Positions 6,987 to 15,995 of a DNA stretch of 53,279 nucleotides are shown here, piece after piece. Within the stretch, counting starts at the first letter, position 1. Every line of letters begins with the position of its first letter. The stretch lies in assembly GCA_902478715.1 (NCBI GenBank), contig CABSMC010000006.1, forward strand, positions 1 through 53,279. Reading direction: 5' to 3'. Made by a program: the position numbers and the translations under genes. The notes beneath the pieces were generated by a model. It saw only the letters and a list, made by a program, of their open reading frames with translations, had not been told where the DNA came from and searched no databases. This DNA comes from an uncultured Adlercreutzia sp. GTDB lineage: Bacteria; Actinomycetota; Coriobacteriia; Coriobacteriales; Eggerthellaceae.

Positions 6987-7804
6987 GAAAGTTACGACAT
7001 AATCTGAGATACGACCTTATAGTCGGTGGGCGAGAATCCCTCTCGCGGATTCTCGCCTATCTTGTCGCCCTCGTTATTGCATTGCTTTCTTTTGTCCTGC
7101 AAGTGTTACTGTCCGACCATCCAAATGATCTCACCGTCGTCAATGCCCTAGCGTACCTTTGCGAAGGCAGCCCCGCCCTTGGTGCCACGGCGGGTGTTTC
7201 GCTTATGCTGCCCATCACTTGGCTCACCCTGCAAGCTCTCATTTATTTCATCGTAGTGTCATACCCACCAAGTGCCCTGGAACACGATTCTTTTGGAACG
7301 GTAATCAGAATGGGACGCATAGGCTGGTGGCTTTCCAAATGGCTCTGGTCACTCATTTGTGTAACAGTATGCTTTGTAGCGATGTTGGCTATTGCCGTCG
7401 CCATGACAATTCCTTTAGGGGGCGCCTTTTCAGGATTTAACCCTCAAGGCAGTTTTTTTCTCTACGAAGCAACGCCCTCCTCTTCCACATTTAGCGACAC
7501 AGAAGCGTGGAGCGCTTTCGTATGCTGCTATTTCAGCTCACTCGCTCTCGCGACAATGGGTACTGTACTGTCGATTATTATTGGCCCTCGTTATGCTTAC
7601 GCCGCGTTAATCTTTCTGGTGGTAACTTCTATCTACCTCGACAGCATCGTCCTTTTTCCGCAATTCGGTATGCTCGTGAGAGGACTCCCCTACCAGGCAC
7701 AAGCTCTCACTCCCCTATGCGAAATCCTCATTTCACTCTTGGTCGTTGTTGCATCGCTCATTGCGGGGCTGATTGTCATACGTCGCAGAAATTGGTTTGC
7801 GTAA
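6983..7804 (+). CDS. ABC-2-like permease subunit 2 of the right peptide locus
   Basis: A 273-residue membrane protein with about six hydrophobic segments. The TTG at 6983 overlaps the ATPase stop (TTGA), so translation is coupled; the product begins R-K-L-R-H-N-L-R-Y-D. It resembles the first permease in topology more than in sequence, so the transporter may be a heterodimer of permeases with a shared ATPase. It is the last gene of the peptide operon. No classic terminator with a T-run follows; a weak GC hairpin lies at 7974-8000. Confidence 0.8.
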   Translation: MRKLRHNLRYDLIVGGRESLSRILAYLVALVIALLSFVLQVLLSDHPNDLTVVNALAYLCEGSPALGATAGVSLMLPITWLTLQALIYFIVVSYPPSALEHDSFGTVIRMGRIGWWLSKWLWSLICVTVCFVAMLAIAVAMTIPLGGAFSGFNPQGSFFLYEATPSSSTFSDTEAWSAFVCCYFSSLALATMGTVLSIIIGPRYAYAALIFLVVTSIYLDSIVLFPQFGMLVRGLPYQAQALTPLCEILISLLVVVASLIAGLIVIRRRNWFA

Positions 7805-8137
7805 CACAAGCCCTTCACCTTCGACAGCATAATCATTCTCAAAACCTATGTCGCAAAAGGCAGCGGGCGATAAATTTCCTGAGCTTCACTCTTGCAGCTA
7901 CTCGGATGCTCTTCCAACCGCTATCGCCATGTGTCCTGCTAGAGGAGCTTACACGCTCCATCTAGATGCATCACCACCGCTACCGAAACGATGGCGGTGG
8001 CTACCGCAACAAACAGGACATCTTATTGTCCATCATCCTCGTGAGCGGCCCCTCCCCAGTGTCCTTGATGCAACCGAGCATGCTACAGAACACGCCTCTC
8101 TACAAAAAACAATGGGGGCTTTCATCACCTCATTAAA
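7805..8137. other. Gene-poor stretch after the peptide operon
   Basis: No frame here has coding character. CCACCGC (7974-7980) and GCGGTGG (7994-8000) form a 7-base stem without a T-run. The stretch leads into a ZIP transporter remnant and looks like decayed sequence. Confidence 0.4.
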
Positions 8138-8272
8138 CAAGAGCGCGGCGCCATGCTGTACGTGGTCTTCGGCGAGATCTTGCCCGAGAGCTACCTCATC
8201 TACCGTAGTAAACTCCCCGCCTTCGCCGTCATGGCGGCCCCGACGCCGGGCATGTTCATGATCTTCTTCTAG
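8138..8272 (+). pseudogene. C-terminal remnant of a ZIP-family metal transporter
   Basis: The frame ending at TAG 8270-8272 reads E-R-G-A-M-L-Y-V-V-F-G-E-I-L-P-E-S and then Y-R-S-K-L-P-A, which fits the last two membrane helices of ZIP (ZupT-type) zinc/iron transporters, including the G-E-I-L-P-E-S metal-site motif. Only about 45 codons are left. The expected N-terminal 200 residues are not found upstream in any frame, and the final helix is degraded (A-P-T-P-G). An ATG at 8153 could start a 39-residue relic, but no ribosome site supports it. Confidence 0.6.
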
Positions 8273-8531
8273 AAGGCCAAAAGGCGCATCGCGCAAGGAC
8301 GCATGCTCCCTAACCCTCACCCCAAGGCTTAACAAAGGCGAAACACCGGGGTCGGTTTCGCGAAACATTGCTCTCTTATTCTAAGGTTGCTCGCCTAGAC
8401 GAATCGCTTGCAGCCGGAAACCGCGCTGAAGAACGATCCAGAACGCCGCGGCAGCCCATCCCCCCAGGGCACCGCGCCATGCAGCGGCTCGGATAGGCGG
8501 GGCATTCCGCACAATGCACAAGGAGAACGCC

Positions 8532-9743
8532 ATGTACGATTTCGACCGACCGCGAAACGCGCCCCGCGAGGGCGACGTGCGCATTCCCGCTGGGTGCGCC
8601 ATCGCGGCCATCATGGACCGAAGCGGCGCGCGCCACGACGGGAGCGACATCCTGCGCTCCATCGCGCTCATGCACGACCGCTCAAACGGCCTGGGCGGCG
8701 GCTTCGCGGCCTACGGCATCTACCCGGAGTACGAGGAGCTATACGCCTTCCACATCATGTACGAGTCCGATGAGGCCCGCCGCGAGACCGAGGCCTACCT
8801 GGACACCTACTTCATGAGCGAGAAGCAGGAGCGCATCCCCACCGAGCCCGTCGCCTCCATCAAGAACCCGCCGGACATCTGGCGCTACTTCGCCGCGCCC
8901 CACCCCATGCGCCTGACGGCCAGCGGCCTGGACGAGGCCGAGTACACCATGGCCCACGTCTTCCACATCAACGGGAAGATCGACGGGGCCTTCGTCGCCT
9001 CGTCGGGCAAGAACATGGGCGCCTTCAAGGGCGTGGGCTACCCCGAGGACATCGGCGCGTTCTACCGCATCTGCGACTACGACGCCTGGGCCTGGACGGC
9101 CCACGGGCGCTTCCCCACCAACACCCCTGGCTGGTGGGGCGGCGCGCACCCGTTCACGCTGCTGAACTGGTCGGTGGTGCACAACGGCGAGATTTCCAGC
9201 TACGACGCGAACCGCCGCTACGTGGAGCAATTCGGCTACGACTGCGAGCTGCAGACCGACACCGAAGTCATCACCTACCTGTTCGATCTGCTGAGCCGCC
9301 GCCATGGGCTCACGCCGGAGCTGGCCGCCCACATCATGACCGCGCCGGCCTGGGACGAGATCGACGCCATGGAACCGACGCAAGCCGCCTTCGAAACCGC
9401 CCTGCGCACCACCTACGCGAGCGCGCTTGTGAACGGGCCCTTCTCGGTGATCTTGGGCTCGAGCGAGGGACTGCTCGCCATCAACGACCGGTTGAAGCTG
9501 CGGGCGCTCATGGCCGCCGAGAAGGGCTCCATGGTGTATATGGCCAGCGAGCAGGCGGCCATCGAGCTGGTGTGCCCCGACGCGGAGAACATGCGCGCCA
9601 TCGGGGGCGGCGAGCCCTTTGTGGTGCAGCTTGATTCCGTGGTCGCCGCCAAGGCTGCTGCCGATGCCGACGCCGAGAACGATCCGCACAACGCGCCGTT
9701 GGCCCACGAGGTCGGCGTGCTGCCCCGCCGGAAGGAGGCCTAA
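8532..9743 (+). CDS. Glutamate synthase, glutamine amidotransferase subunit (split archaeal type)
   Basis: A 403-residue class II glutamine amidotransferase. ATG 8532 has AAGGAG upstream. It would release ammonia from glutamine for glutamate synthesis. The candidate nucleophile is Cys22 in I-P-A-G-C-A-I-A-A-I-M-D; a short propeptide ahead of it would have to be removed, as in other glutamate synthases. Further signs are H-G-R-F-P-T-N-T, W-S-V-V-H-N-G-E-I-S-S-Y and L-Q-T-D-T-E-V. It is followed three bases later by the FMN-domain gene and then the GXGXG gene, so the three domains of bacterial GltB are separate proteins here. Confidence 0.9.
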   Translation: MYDFDRPRNAPREGDVRIPAGCAIAAIMDRSGARHDGSDILRSIALMHDRSNGLGGGFAAYGIYPEYEELYAFHIMYESDEARRETEAYLDTYFMSEKQERIPTEPVASIKNPPDIWRYFAAPHPMRLTASGLDEAEYTMAHVFHINGKIDGAFVASSGKNMGAFKGVGYPEDIGAFYRICDYDAWAWTAHGRFPTNTPGWWGGAHPFTLLNWSVVHNGEISSYDANRRYVEQFGYDCELQTDTEVITYLFDLLSRRHGLTPELAAHIMTAPAWDEIDAMEPTQAAFETALRTTYASALVNGPFSVILGSSEGLLAINDRLKLRALMAAEKGSMVYMASEQAAIELVCPDAENMRAIGGGEPFVVQLDSVVAAKAAADADAENDPHNAPLAHEVGVLPRRKEA

Positions 9744-9746
9744 ACC

Positions 9747-11252
9747 ATGCACGACTTCCGCAACCCCCGCTACAAAGTACTGCGCGACCGGGAAGAATGC
9801 ATCGACTGCGACCTGTGCGTGCGCCAATGCGCCAACGAGGTGCACTACCGCGACGAGAAAACTGGTGCCCTGCGCGCCGATTCCATGAAGTGCGTGAACT
9901 GCCAGCGCTGCACGCTTCTGTGCCCCACTCGGGCCCTTGCCATCACCCGCTGGCCCCAGGTGGATGCGGGCTCGGCGGTGTGGACCGAAGGCGCCATGGA
10001 CGACATCACCGCCCAGGCGCAGACCGGCGGCGTTTTGCTCGCTTCCATGGGCAACCCGAAGAACTACCACATCTACTGGGAGCATTTGCTGCTGAACGCG
10101 AGCCAGGTGACGAACCCCTCCATCGATCCGCTGCGCGAGCCCATGGAGACCCGCGTGGTGCTGGGCAGCCGCCCGAGCAAGCTGCGCGTGAACGAGCGCA
10201 CCCGCACTGTCGTCTCGCCACTGCCGCCGCAGCTGTCGTTGGATGTGCCCGTCATGTTCTCGGCCATGAGCTTCGGCTCGGTGTCGCTGAACACCCAGAA
10301 GGCGCTGGCCCTGGCCGCACGCGAGCTCGGCACCTACTTCAACTGCGGCGAGGGCGGCCTGCACCGCGACCTGGAGCCCTACGCCGACCGCGCCATCGTG
10401 CAGGTAGCCAGCGGGCGCTTCGGCGTGGACCCGCACTACCTGAACGCCGGCGCGGCCATCGAGATCAAGATCGGCCAGGGCGCCAAGCCCGGCATCGGAG
10501 GGCACCTGCCCGGCGAGAAGATCAACGAGGAAGTGTCGCGCACCCGCATGATCCCCGAGGGCACCGACGCCATCTCGCCGGCGCCGCACCACGACATCTA
10601 CTCTATCGAGGACTTGCGCCAGCTCATTTTCTCGCTGAAGGAGGCCACCGGATATACCAAGCCCGTGGCCGTGAAGGTGGCCGCCGTGCACAACGTGGCC
10701 GCCATCGCCTCCGGCATGGCCCGGGCCGGCGCCGACATCATCGTGCTGGACGGCTTCCGCGGCGGCACGGGCGCGGCGCCCAAGCGCATTCGCGACAACG
10801 TGGGCATCCCCATCGAGCTGGCCCTGGCGGCCGTGGACGAGCGGCTGCGCCAGGAGGGCATCCGCTCCACAGTGAGCCTCGTGGCCTCGGGCACCCTGCG
10901 CAACGCCGCCGACGTGGTGCGGGCCGTGGCCCTGGGCGCCGACGCCGTCTCCATTGGCTCGGCGGCTCTCATCGCCATGGGCTGCCACCAGTGCGGCGAC
11001 TGCGCGAGTGGCCGCTGCAACTGGGGTATCGCCACCCAGCGGGCCGATTTGGTGGGCCGCCTCGCCCCCGAGGCCGCCGCCGAGCGCGTGGTGAACCTCG
11101 TGTCCGGCTGGAACCGCGAGATTCAGGAGATGATGGGCGGCATGGGCATCAACGCCATCGACTCCCTGCGCGGCAACCGGCTCATGCTGCGCGGCGTGGG
11201 CCTGAACGAGAAGGAACTGGAAATCCTCGGCGTGAAGTACGCGGGAGAGTGA
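9747..11252 (+). CDS. Glutamate synthase, FMN-binding synthase subunit with ferredoxin domain
   Basis: A 501-residue protein. Residues about 8-65 hold two 4Fe-4S motifs (CIDCDLCVRQC and CVNCQRCTLLCP); the rest is the FMN-binding TIM barrel of glutamate synthase, with F-R-G-G-T-G-A-A-P, V-S-I-G-S-A-A-L-I-A-M-G-C and a cluster of cysteines C-H-Q-C-G-D-C-A-S-G-R-C. It joins 2-oxoglutarate and ammonia to glutamate. The fused ferredoxin domain suggests electrons come from ferredoxin or a separate partner; no NADPH subunit gene lies in the window. Spacing is tight on both sides (3 and 4 bases). Confidence 0.93.
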   Translation: MHDFRNPRYKVLRDREECIDCDLCVRQCANEVHYRDEKTGALRADSMKCVNCQRCTLLCPTRALAITRWPQVDAGSAVWTEGAMDDITAQAQTGGVLLASMGNPKNYHIYWEHLLLNASQVTNPSIDPLREPMETRVVLGSRPSKLRVNERTRTVVSPLPPQLSLDVPVMFSAMSFGSVSLNTQKALALAARELGTYFNCGEGGLHRDLEPYADRAIVQVASGRFGVDPHYLNAGAAIEIKIGQGAKPGIGGHLPGEKINEEVSRTRMIPEGTDAISPAPHHDIYSIEDLRQLIFSLKEATGYTKPVAVKVAAVHNVAAIASGMARAGADIIVLDGFRGGTGAAPKRIRDNVGIPIELALAAVDERLRQEGIRSTVSLVASGTLRNAADVVRAVALGADAVSIGSAALIAMGCHQCGDCASGRCNWGIATQRADLVGRLAPEAAAERVVNLVSGWNREIQEMMGGMGINAIDSLRGNRLMLRGVGLNEKELEILGVKYAGE

Positions 11253-11256
11253 TCGC

Positions 11257-11979
11257 ATGGCTGAAACCATCATCGTGGAATTGGGAACGAAGCACTTCCA
11301 GGAGGCCAACGCCGCCGTGCGCGCGGCGCTCGCCGAAGCCGACACCGTCTGCATCGTGGAGGCCTACGCCCAGCGCTACCTGGGCTGCACCCTGCCCGCG
11401 AGCAAGCGCTTGGAAATTCACGGAACCCCGGGCAACGATCTGGCCTGCTACATGGACGGCGGCGAGGTGGAGGTGTTCGGAAGCGCCCAGGACCAGACCG
11501 CCAACACCATGAACGCCGGCACCGTAGTGGTGCACGGGCGCGTGGGCGATGCGGCCGGCTACGCCATGCGCGGCGGCGAGCTCATCGTGCGCGACGGCTG
11601 CGGCTGGCGCGGCGGCATCAACATGAAGCAGTACGGCGGGAAGTGCCCGGTCATCGTCATCGGCGGGGACGCGGGCAACTTCCTCGGCGAGTACATGGCC
11701 GGCGGCATCATCGTGCTTTTGGGCCGCGCCGGCGATCATTTGGCCTCCGGCATGCACGGCGGGGTCATCTACCTGCGGCGCACCAACGCGCCGGCCGTGG
11801 TGCCCGACGGGCTGGACCTAGGCGAGCTGACCGACGAGGACACCGCGACCCTCGGCGCGCTGCTCGCCCGCTACGACGCCTGCTTCGGTACCGAGCCCCA
11901 CGAACAGGCGAGCGTGGGCGAGTTCGTCGCTCTGCGCCCCGCCTCCAGCCGCCCTTACGCGGCCATGTACGCGAGCTAG
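11257..11979 (+). CDS. Glutamate synthase, GXGXG-domain subunit
   Basis: A 240-residue protein that is almost wholly the right-handed beta-helix GXGXG domain found at the C-terminus of bacterial GltB: repeated G-x-x-x-G-x-x-G turns such as M-N-A-G-T-V-V-V-H-G, G-E-L-I-V-R-D-G and A-G-G-I-I-V-L-L-G. It has a structural role in holding the amidotransferase and synthase domains together. It is the third gene of the operon, starting at ATG 11257 four bases after the previous stop. Two GC-rich hairpins follow before the convergent FAD-enzyme gene. Confidence 0.92.
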   Translation: MAETIIVELGTKHFQEANAAVRAALAEADTVCIVEAYAQRYLGCTLPASKRLEIHGTPGNDLACYMDGGEVEVFGSAQDQTANTMNAGTVVVHGRVGDAAGYAMRGGELIVRDGCGWRGGINMKQYGGKCPVIVIGGDAGNFLGEYMAGGIIVLLGRAGDHLASGMHGGVIYLRRTNAPAVVPDGLDLGELTDEDTATLGALLARYDACFGTEPHEQASVGEFVALRPASSRPYAAMYAS

Positions 11980-12066
11980 GCGCATTTCAGCCGCAGAAAA
12001 CGGGGCGATCGGCAGCCAGAACCTCCCCCGAAAACCAGCTCGCCCGCAGCCGGGCCCGCAAAACGC

Positions 12067-12100
12067 AAGAGGCGCCTCGGGGAGGGTCGAGGCGCCTCTT
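12067..12100. terminator. Hairpin terminator between convergent genes
   Basis: AAGAGGCGCCTCG (12067-12079) pairs perfectly with CGAGGCGCCTCTT (12088-12100). It lies between the glutamate synthase operon and the convergent FAD enzyme. T-runs are short on both sides, so it may serve both directions weakly. Confidence 0.65.
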
Positions 12101-12112
12101 GACAAGAATGAC

Positions 12113-12140
12113 GCCGGGCGCTCGTAGAAAAGCGCCCGGC
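12113..12140. terminator. Second hairpin between convergent genes
   Basis: GCCGGGCGCT (12113-12122) pairs perfectly with AGCGCCCGGC (12131-12140) around an 8-base loop, 17 bases before the stop of the FAD-enzyme gene. It is probably the 3'-end structure of that minus-strand transcript. Confidence 0.55.
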
Positions 12141-12157
12141 AGAGGGGGATGGAGAAA

Positions 12158-13807
12158 CTACAGGCTGGCGACGTACTTGCCGGTCACATAGCCCTGCGTG
12201 TGGGCACGGCCAAGAGACAGGCCCGGCATGTACATGGAGTAGTCCACGCCACCATAGAAGTTGCCCGCAGTATTGCCGACGGCGAACAGGCCCGGAATGG
12301 GCTCGCCGGTCTCAACAGCCAGCACTTCCATGTTCGGGCCAACGTTCACGCCAGACACGACGGCCGACACGCGCACATGACGGTGGATGCCGTAGAAGGG
12401 CGGCGTGTCGATGGCGGTCAGCCACTTGGCCTCCTTGCCGAAGTCGAGATCCTTGCCGGCGGCGACGCACTCGTTGTAGCGCTTCACGCTCTCGACAAAC
12501 GCAGCCGTGTCGGTGATGCCCAGCTTCTCGGCCAGCTCTTCCAGCGTGTCGGCCTTAAACGTGGCGATCTGATCCTTGAAGACACCGGTCTTCTCGCCGT
12601 CCTCCTCGGGCATGTACACCTTGATGGCCTCGGGATCGAACAGCTTGCCCGGCCACTCGGCAGCAGCAGTCATATAGTTGCTGTCGAAGATCTGGTTGTA
12701 ATCGCCCTGGTCGGCCTCGCTACGCAGGAAGTTGTTCATAAGCGACATGCCGAGCGTCTCGTCACAGAAGCGCGTGCCGTCGTTCTTCACGGCCAGGAAG
12801 GGCATGTCGGCCATGGAGCCCGGGCCGCCGTCGAAGTCGTGCAGCATCTTGGTGTGCGTGATGTCCTCGATGGCGCCGCCGGCCCACACGGCCATCTTGT
12901 GGCCATCGCCGGTCTTGTTCATCTGCTTGCGACCGAGGTTCTGCAGGTCGGGCAGGTAGTAGGCCATCATATCGTCGTCGTTCTGGTAGTCGCCCGTGGC
13001 CAAGATGACGCCCTTGGCGGCATTGAACTGCACGTTGCCGTCAGCGGTTTCAGCAATGACACCGGTCACGCCGGAGGCATCGCCCACGAGCTGCTTGGCC
13101 TCGGTATCGTAGAACACCTCCACGCCCTGAGAGGCGGCGTACTCGGCCAGCACCTGCATGCCGTTGCCCGTGTTGTAGGGCTTCGGACCGAAGTCGATGG
13201 ACAGGTAGTCCATGGGATACCCATTCACTTCCTTGATGGCAGCCGTCCACTTCATCGTGCTGTCGGAAATCTGGGCACCCTGGGCGGTGGCCAAGTCGAG
13301 CAACCACGTGATGCACTCGCCAGAGTTCTTCGCCCACAGCTCCACCTGCTCGCGCTTGCCGCGGTACTGATGGTCCTTGATGAGACGCGACACCACGGCC
13401 TCCACGCCGGCCGGGTCGGAGGTGTCCAGCAGAATGCCCGTAGCGGTGTTGCCCTGGGAGATGGCCGTCGACTCCTTCTGGATGAGGGCGACGGTGGCTC
13501 CGGCCTCGCGGGCCGTAATGGCGGCGGGCACGCCAGAAGCACCGGCGCCCACGATAACCACGTCGTAGTCCTTGGTCTCGGCGATATCGGTGATGGGCTC
13601 GGGCGCGGCCAGGAAGCTCGGAAGCCCCTCGCGCACGTGACCGGCCACGGTGGTCGTACCGGTAGCGGCAGTCGGCGTGTCGCTCGCAGTGGAGCCGGTA
13701 GCGTTGCCGGCCGGCGAGCACGCGCCCAGAAGCGCAGCACCGCCGAGACCCGCCGCAGCCAGGCCGCCGATCTTGAACAGGTTACGTCGAGTGAATTCAG
13801 CAGTCAT
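12158..13807 (-). CDS. Tat-exported FAD-dependent reductase (fumarate reductase flavoprotein-like)
   Basis: A 549-residue protein. The Tat motif T-R-R-N-L-F-K (6-12) is followed by a hydrophobic stretch and a lipobox L-L-G-A-C (Cys30), so it is probably exported folded and lipid-anchored. The FAD-binding fold begins D-V-V-I-V-G-A-G-A-S-G, and the C-terminal half carries I-P-G-L-F-A-V-G-N-T-A-G-N-F-Y-G-G-V and S-L-G-R-A-H-T, as in the FAD_binding_2/urocanate-fumarate reductase group. No heme or FMN domain is present, so electrons must come from a partner. In Eggerthellaceae many such enzymes act on specific organic acceptors; the substrate here is unknown. The divergent LuxR gene is its probable regulator. 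Confidence 0.88.
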   Translation of the reverse strand: MTAEFTRRNLFKIGGLAAAGLGGAALLGACSPAGNATGSTASDTPTAATGTTTVAGHVREGLPSFLAAPEPITDIAETKDYDVVIVGAGASGVPAAITAREAGATVALIQKESTAISQGNTATGILLDTSDPAGVEAVVSRLIKDHQYRGKREQVELWAKNSGECITWLLDLATAQGAQISDSTMKWTAAIKEVNGYPMDYLSIDFGPKPYNTGNGMQVLAEYAASQGVEVFYDTEAKQLVGDASGVTGVIAETADGNVQFNAAKGVILATGDYQNDDDMMAYYLPDLQNLGRKQMNKTGDGHKMAVWAGGAIEDITHTKMLHDFDGGPGSMADMPFLAVKNDGTRFCDETLGMSLMNNFLRSEADQGDYNQIFDSNYMTAAAEWPGKLFDPEAIKVYMPEEDGEKTGVFKDQIATFKADTLEELAEKLGITDTAAFVESVKRYNECVAAGKDLDFGKEAKWLTAIDTPPFYGIHRHVRVSAVVSGVNVGPNMEVLAVETGEPIPGLFAVGNTAGNFYGGVDYSMYMPGLSLGRAHTQGYVTGKYVASL

Positions 13808-13944
13808 GGTGAGTCCTTTCTGTTACCCCTTGATTGCCTGCGCCAGAAGATCTCGGGGTTCCCTCCCCTGCGACTCCTCGGGACGCTGGGGCCACCCTAG
13901 CAGTCATCATGGGCGCACAAACATCGACCATCAGCGCATTTCGC

Positions 13945-13963
13945 GGGTTTATTTTTATAACCC
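13945..13963. promoter_or_regulatory. Near-palindrome between the FAD reductase and LuxR genes
   Basis: GGGTTTAT-TTTT-ATAACCC forms an almost perfect inverted repeat in the 273-base divergent region, and ATAACCCC recurs at 13957-13964 and 13970-13977. It is a candidate site for the LuxR protein encoded next door. Confidence 0.35.
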
Positions 13964-14080
13964 CTTGTCATAACCCCCGTCTGATCAGGGACGTTGCCAA
14001 ATGTCCCCAAAACATGATGGAAAAGGTTACGGTATCATAGACCCTAGTTTTTCGGAAAGATCGGAGAGGGGGTTAGAACC

Positions 14081-15673
14081 ATGCACGGCGCACCGCAGGC
14101 TGCGAGCAAGAAACTCATAGGCAAGCCGGAGTCGGAGCCAACTCCGACTGCAGGCTCGGCTCCGACCTCAAGCGCGGCGCAAGCGCCGTCAGCATCCGGA
14201 GCATCGTCGGCACCTTCCGATCCCTCGGTCTTCGGAGGTACGGCGACCTCGGAGGTCGCCAAGAGGCACCGCTTCCCCGTGGTGCCCTTCGTCTTCCTCG
14301 GGGTGGGCTTCTACCGCGCCTGGATCGAGATCGGCTTCGTCGGCTCGTTCGTATCGTTTCCCGCAATCCCCTTCGGCGCTCGCGAGCGCTTTGACGGAGT
14401 GGGCGCCATCGTCATGCTCATCTGCGTGCTCCTCGCACGGCGCATTGGCCCCTTCTACCGCCATCCATCGATCTTCGTGCTCTGCGGTGCGTGCATGACG
14501 CTTGCCACCGTGGCACTGTTCGCCACCATGATTGTGCCGAACCTCGGCTACACGGCAACATGGCTGGCCGCTATCGTCGGCGGCGTGGGAATGGGGCTTA
14601 TCATTCTTATATGGAGCGAGGTGTTCGGCTGCCTGAGCCCTTTGCGAGTCACTCTCTATTACACGGCCTCCATCGCCCTGGGCGCGGTGATCGTCTATGT
14701 TTTCATGGGGCTGCGCCTACCGTGGCTCGCTTGCCTCACAGCGCTGCTGCCGGCGGTATCGCTTGTGCTCGCACGGCGCAGCATGGATCGCATCCCTGCA
14801 GAAAAACGGCCCCAGCCGAACCTCGTCAACTTCAAACCGCCGTGGAAGATTTTCCTGCTCATGGCCTTGTACGGGTTCGCTTACGGTATTTTGGAGACTC
14901 GTGTGTATACCGACTCCTTCGGGCCGCACTCATCGCCCGGCGTGCTCGTAGTGGCGCTCGTGATCTTCTTGAGCGTGGGCTTTCGCCGTGAGAAATTCGA
15001 TTTCAACTCCATTGTGCGCATCGCGCTGCCGCTCACGGTGGCTGCGCTGTGGCTCGTGCCCATGTGGGGCGCGGGAGCCACCCTCCTCAGCGGTCCTTGT
15101 GCTATCGGGGGCTACACAGCCGCCACCGTGCTGATCATGGCGCTGTGCTCGAATATGTGCTATCGCCACGGCGTATCGGCCATCTGGCTGTTCGGCATCG
15201 AGCGCTCGCTGCGACTCGCTTTCATGTTCCTCGGACGCACGGTGGCTAACATGGGAGAGCACGGAAGCCTCGGAGCCGGTGATGGCGGCCTGCTCATTTC
15301 GGGCCTTTCCATGATCGCCGTCATCATGGCCACCGTGCTGCTGCTCTCCCAGAAGAACGTAGATGGCCAGTGGGGCCTCTCGTTCTTAAACGGCAGCGGG
15401 AAAAGCCGCGCCGATAAACATGCGCAGCAGGTGGACAACCGGTGCGTCGCCTTAGCTACCGAATACCACCTCACGGCGCGAGAGCTGGAGATCCTCAAGC
15501 TGCTCGCCCGGCACAAGACCGTAGGCATGATCGAGCGCGATCTGGTCATCGCCAACGGCACCGCCAAGGCCCATGTACGCCACATCTACCAAAAACTGAA
15601 CATCCATTCCCGAGAAGAGTTGTTCAACCTGCTTGATCCCCGTCAGCTCGACCCTCTGGAAGAGCAGGAATAG
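14081..15673 (+). CDS. LuxR-family regulator with a multi-pass membrane N-terminal domain
   Basis: A 530-residue protein starting at ATG 14081, with GGAGAGGGGG eight bases upstream. Residues about 1-55 are a disordered S/P/A-rich tail, residues about 62-420 hold roughly 12 hydrophobic segments in an MFS-like layout, and residues about 455-520 are the LuxR helix-turn-helix (L-T-A-R-E-L-E-I-L-K-L-L-A-R ... V-R-H-I-Y-Q-K-L-N-I-H-S-R). This one-protein membrane sensor/regulator form is common in Eggerthellaceae, where it lies beside Tat-exported reductases and dehydroxylases. It presumably senses the substrate of the divergent FAD enzyme or a related signal and controls it. Confidence 0.9.
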   Translation: MHGAPQAASKKLIGKPESEPTPTAGSAPTSSAAQAPSASGASSAPSDPSVFGGTATSEVAKRHRFPVVPFVFLGVGFYRAWIEIGFVGSFVSFPAIPFGARERFDGVGAIVMLICVLLARRIGPFYRHPSIFVLCGACMTLATVALFATMIVPNLGYTATWLAAIVGGVGMGLIILIWSEVFGCLSPLRVTLYYTASIALGAVIVYVFMGLRLPWLACLTALLPAVSLVLARRSMDRIPAEKRPQPNLVNFKPPWKIFLLMALYGFAYGILETRVYTDSFGPHSSPGVLVVALVIFLSVGFRREKFDFNSIVRIALPLTVAALWLVPMWGAGATLLSGPCAIGGYTAATVLIMALCSNMCYRHGVSAIWLFGIERSLRLAFMFLGRTVANMGEHGSLGAGDGGLLISGLSMIAVIMATVLLLSQKNVDGQWGLSFLNGSGKSRADKHAQQVDNRCVALATEYHLTARELEILKLLARHKTVGMIERDLVIANGTAKAHVRHIYQKLNIHSREELFNLLDPRQLDPLEEQE

Positions 15674-15675
15674 GA

Positions 15676-15921
15676 CTAATTCCAGGGGTCTTCCGAGAAC
15701 AGAGGCTCGCGCTCGGCGGGACGGTCGGAATAGGGGTCGTAGCCGTCGTCGTCCTCGTTTTCCGCACGAACGAAGGGGTCGGCGAAAGTGGCCGCACGGC
15801 TATCGCGCCCCCGCTGGCCCTCGCCTAGCACCGCAGAAGGGCGGCCCTCCCCCCTTCGCTGGCTCGGCAGCGGCTTCACCACGATACGAGCATGGGGGTC
15901 GTTCTTTGGATCGATTGCCAC
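15676..15921 (-). CDS. Small acidic hypothetical protein
   Basis: An 81-residue protein. GTG 15921 is chosen because AAAGGTGG lies just upstream and the frame before it has no coding look. The product is hydrophilic: a basic middle (P-S-Q-R-R-G-E-G-R) and an acidic tail rich in D, E and Y ending E-D-P-W-N. It is convergent with the LuxR gene, with only two bases between the stops. No domain is recognised; the sequence is probably disordered. Confidence 0.6.
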   Translation of the reverse strand: MAIDPKNDPHARIVVKPLPSQRRGEGRPSAVLGEGQRGRDSRAATFADPFVRAENEDDDGYDPYSDRPAEREPLFSEDPWN

Positions 15922-15995
15922 AGATTTCCACCTTTCATAAACGTGTCTCGCTGCCTGCCTTTTCGGACAACCGAAAAACCCGAGTCCTTCGAAAT

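Noticed and set aside
8739..11354. An 871-codon open frame on the minus strand opposite the glutamate synthase genes
   Set aside because: The plus-strand genes are clear glutamate synthase subunits; the antisense frame is H/A/G/V-rich, as expected from GC-rich codon shadows, and matches no fold.
12149..13900. A 583-codon plus-strand frame over the FAD reductase
   Set aside because: It mirrors the codons of the real minus-strand enzyme, has no domain and no ribosome site.
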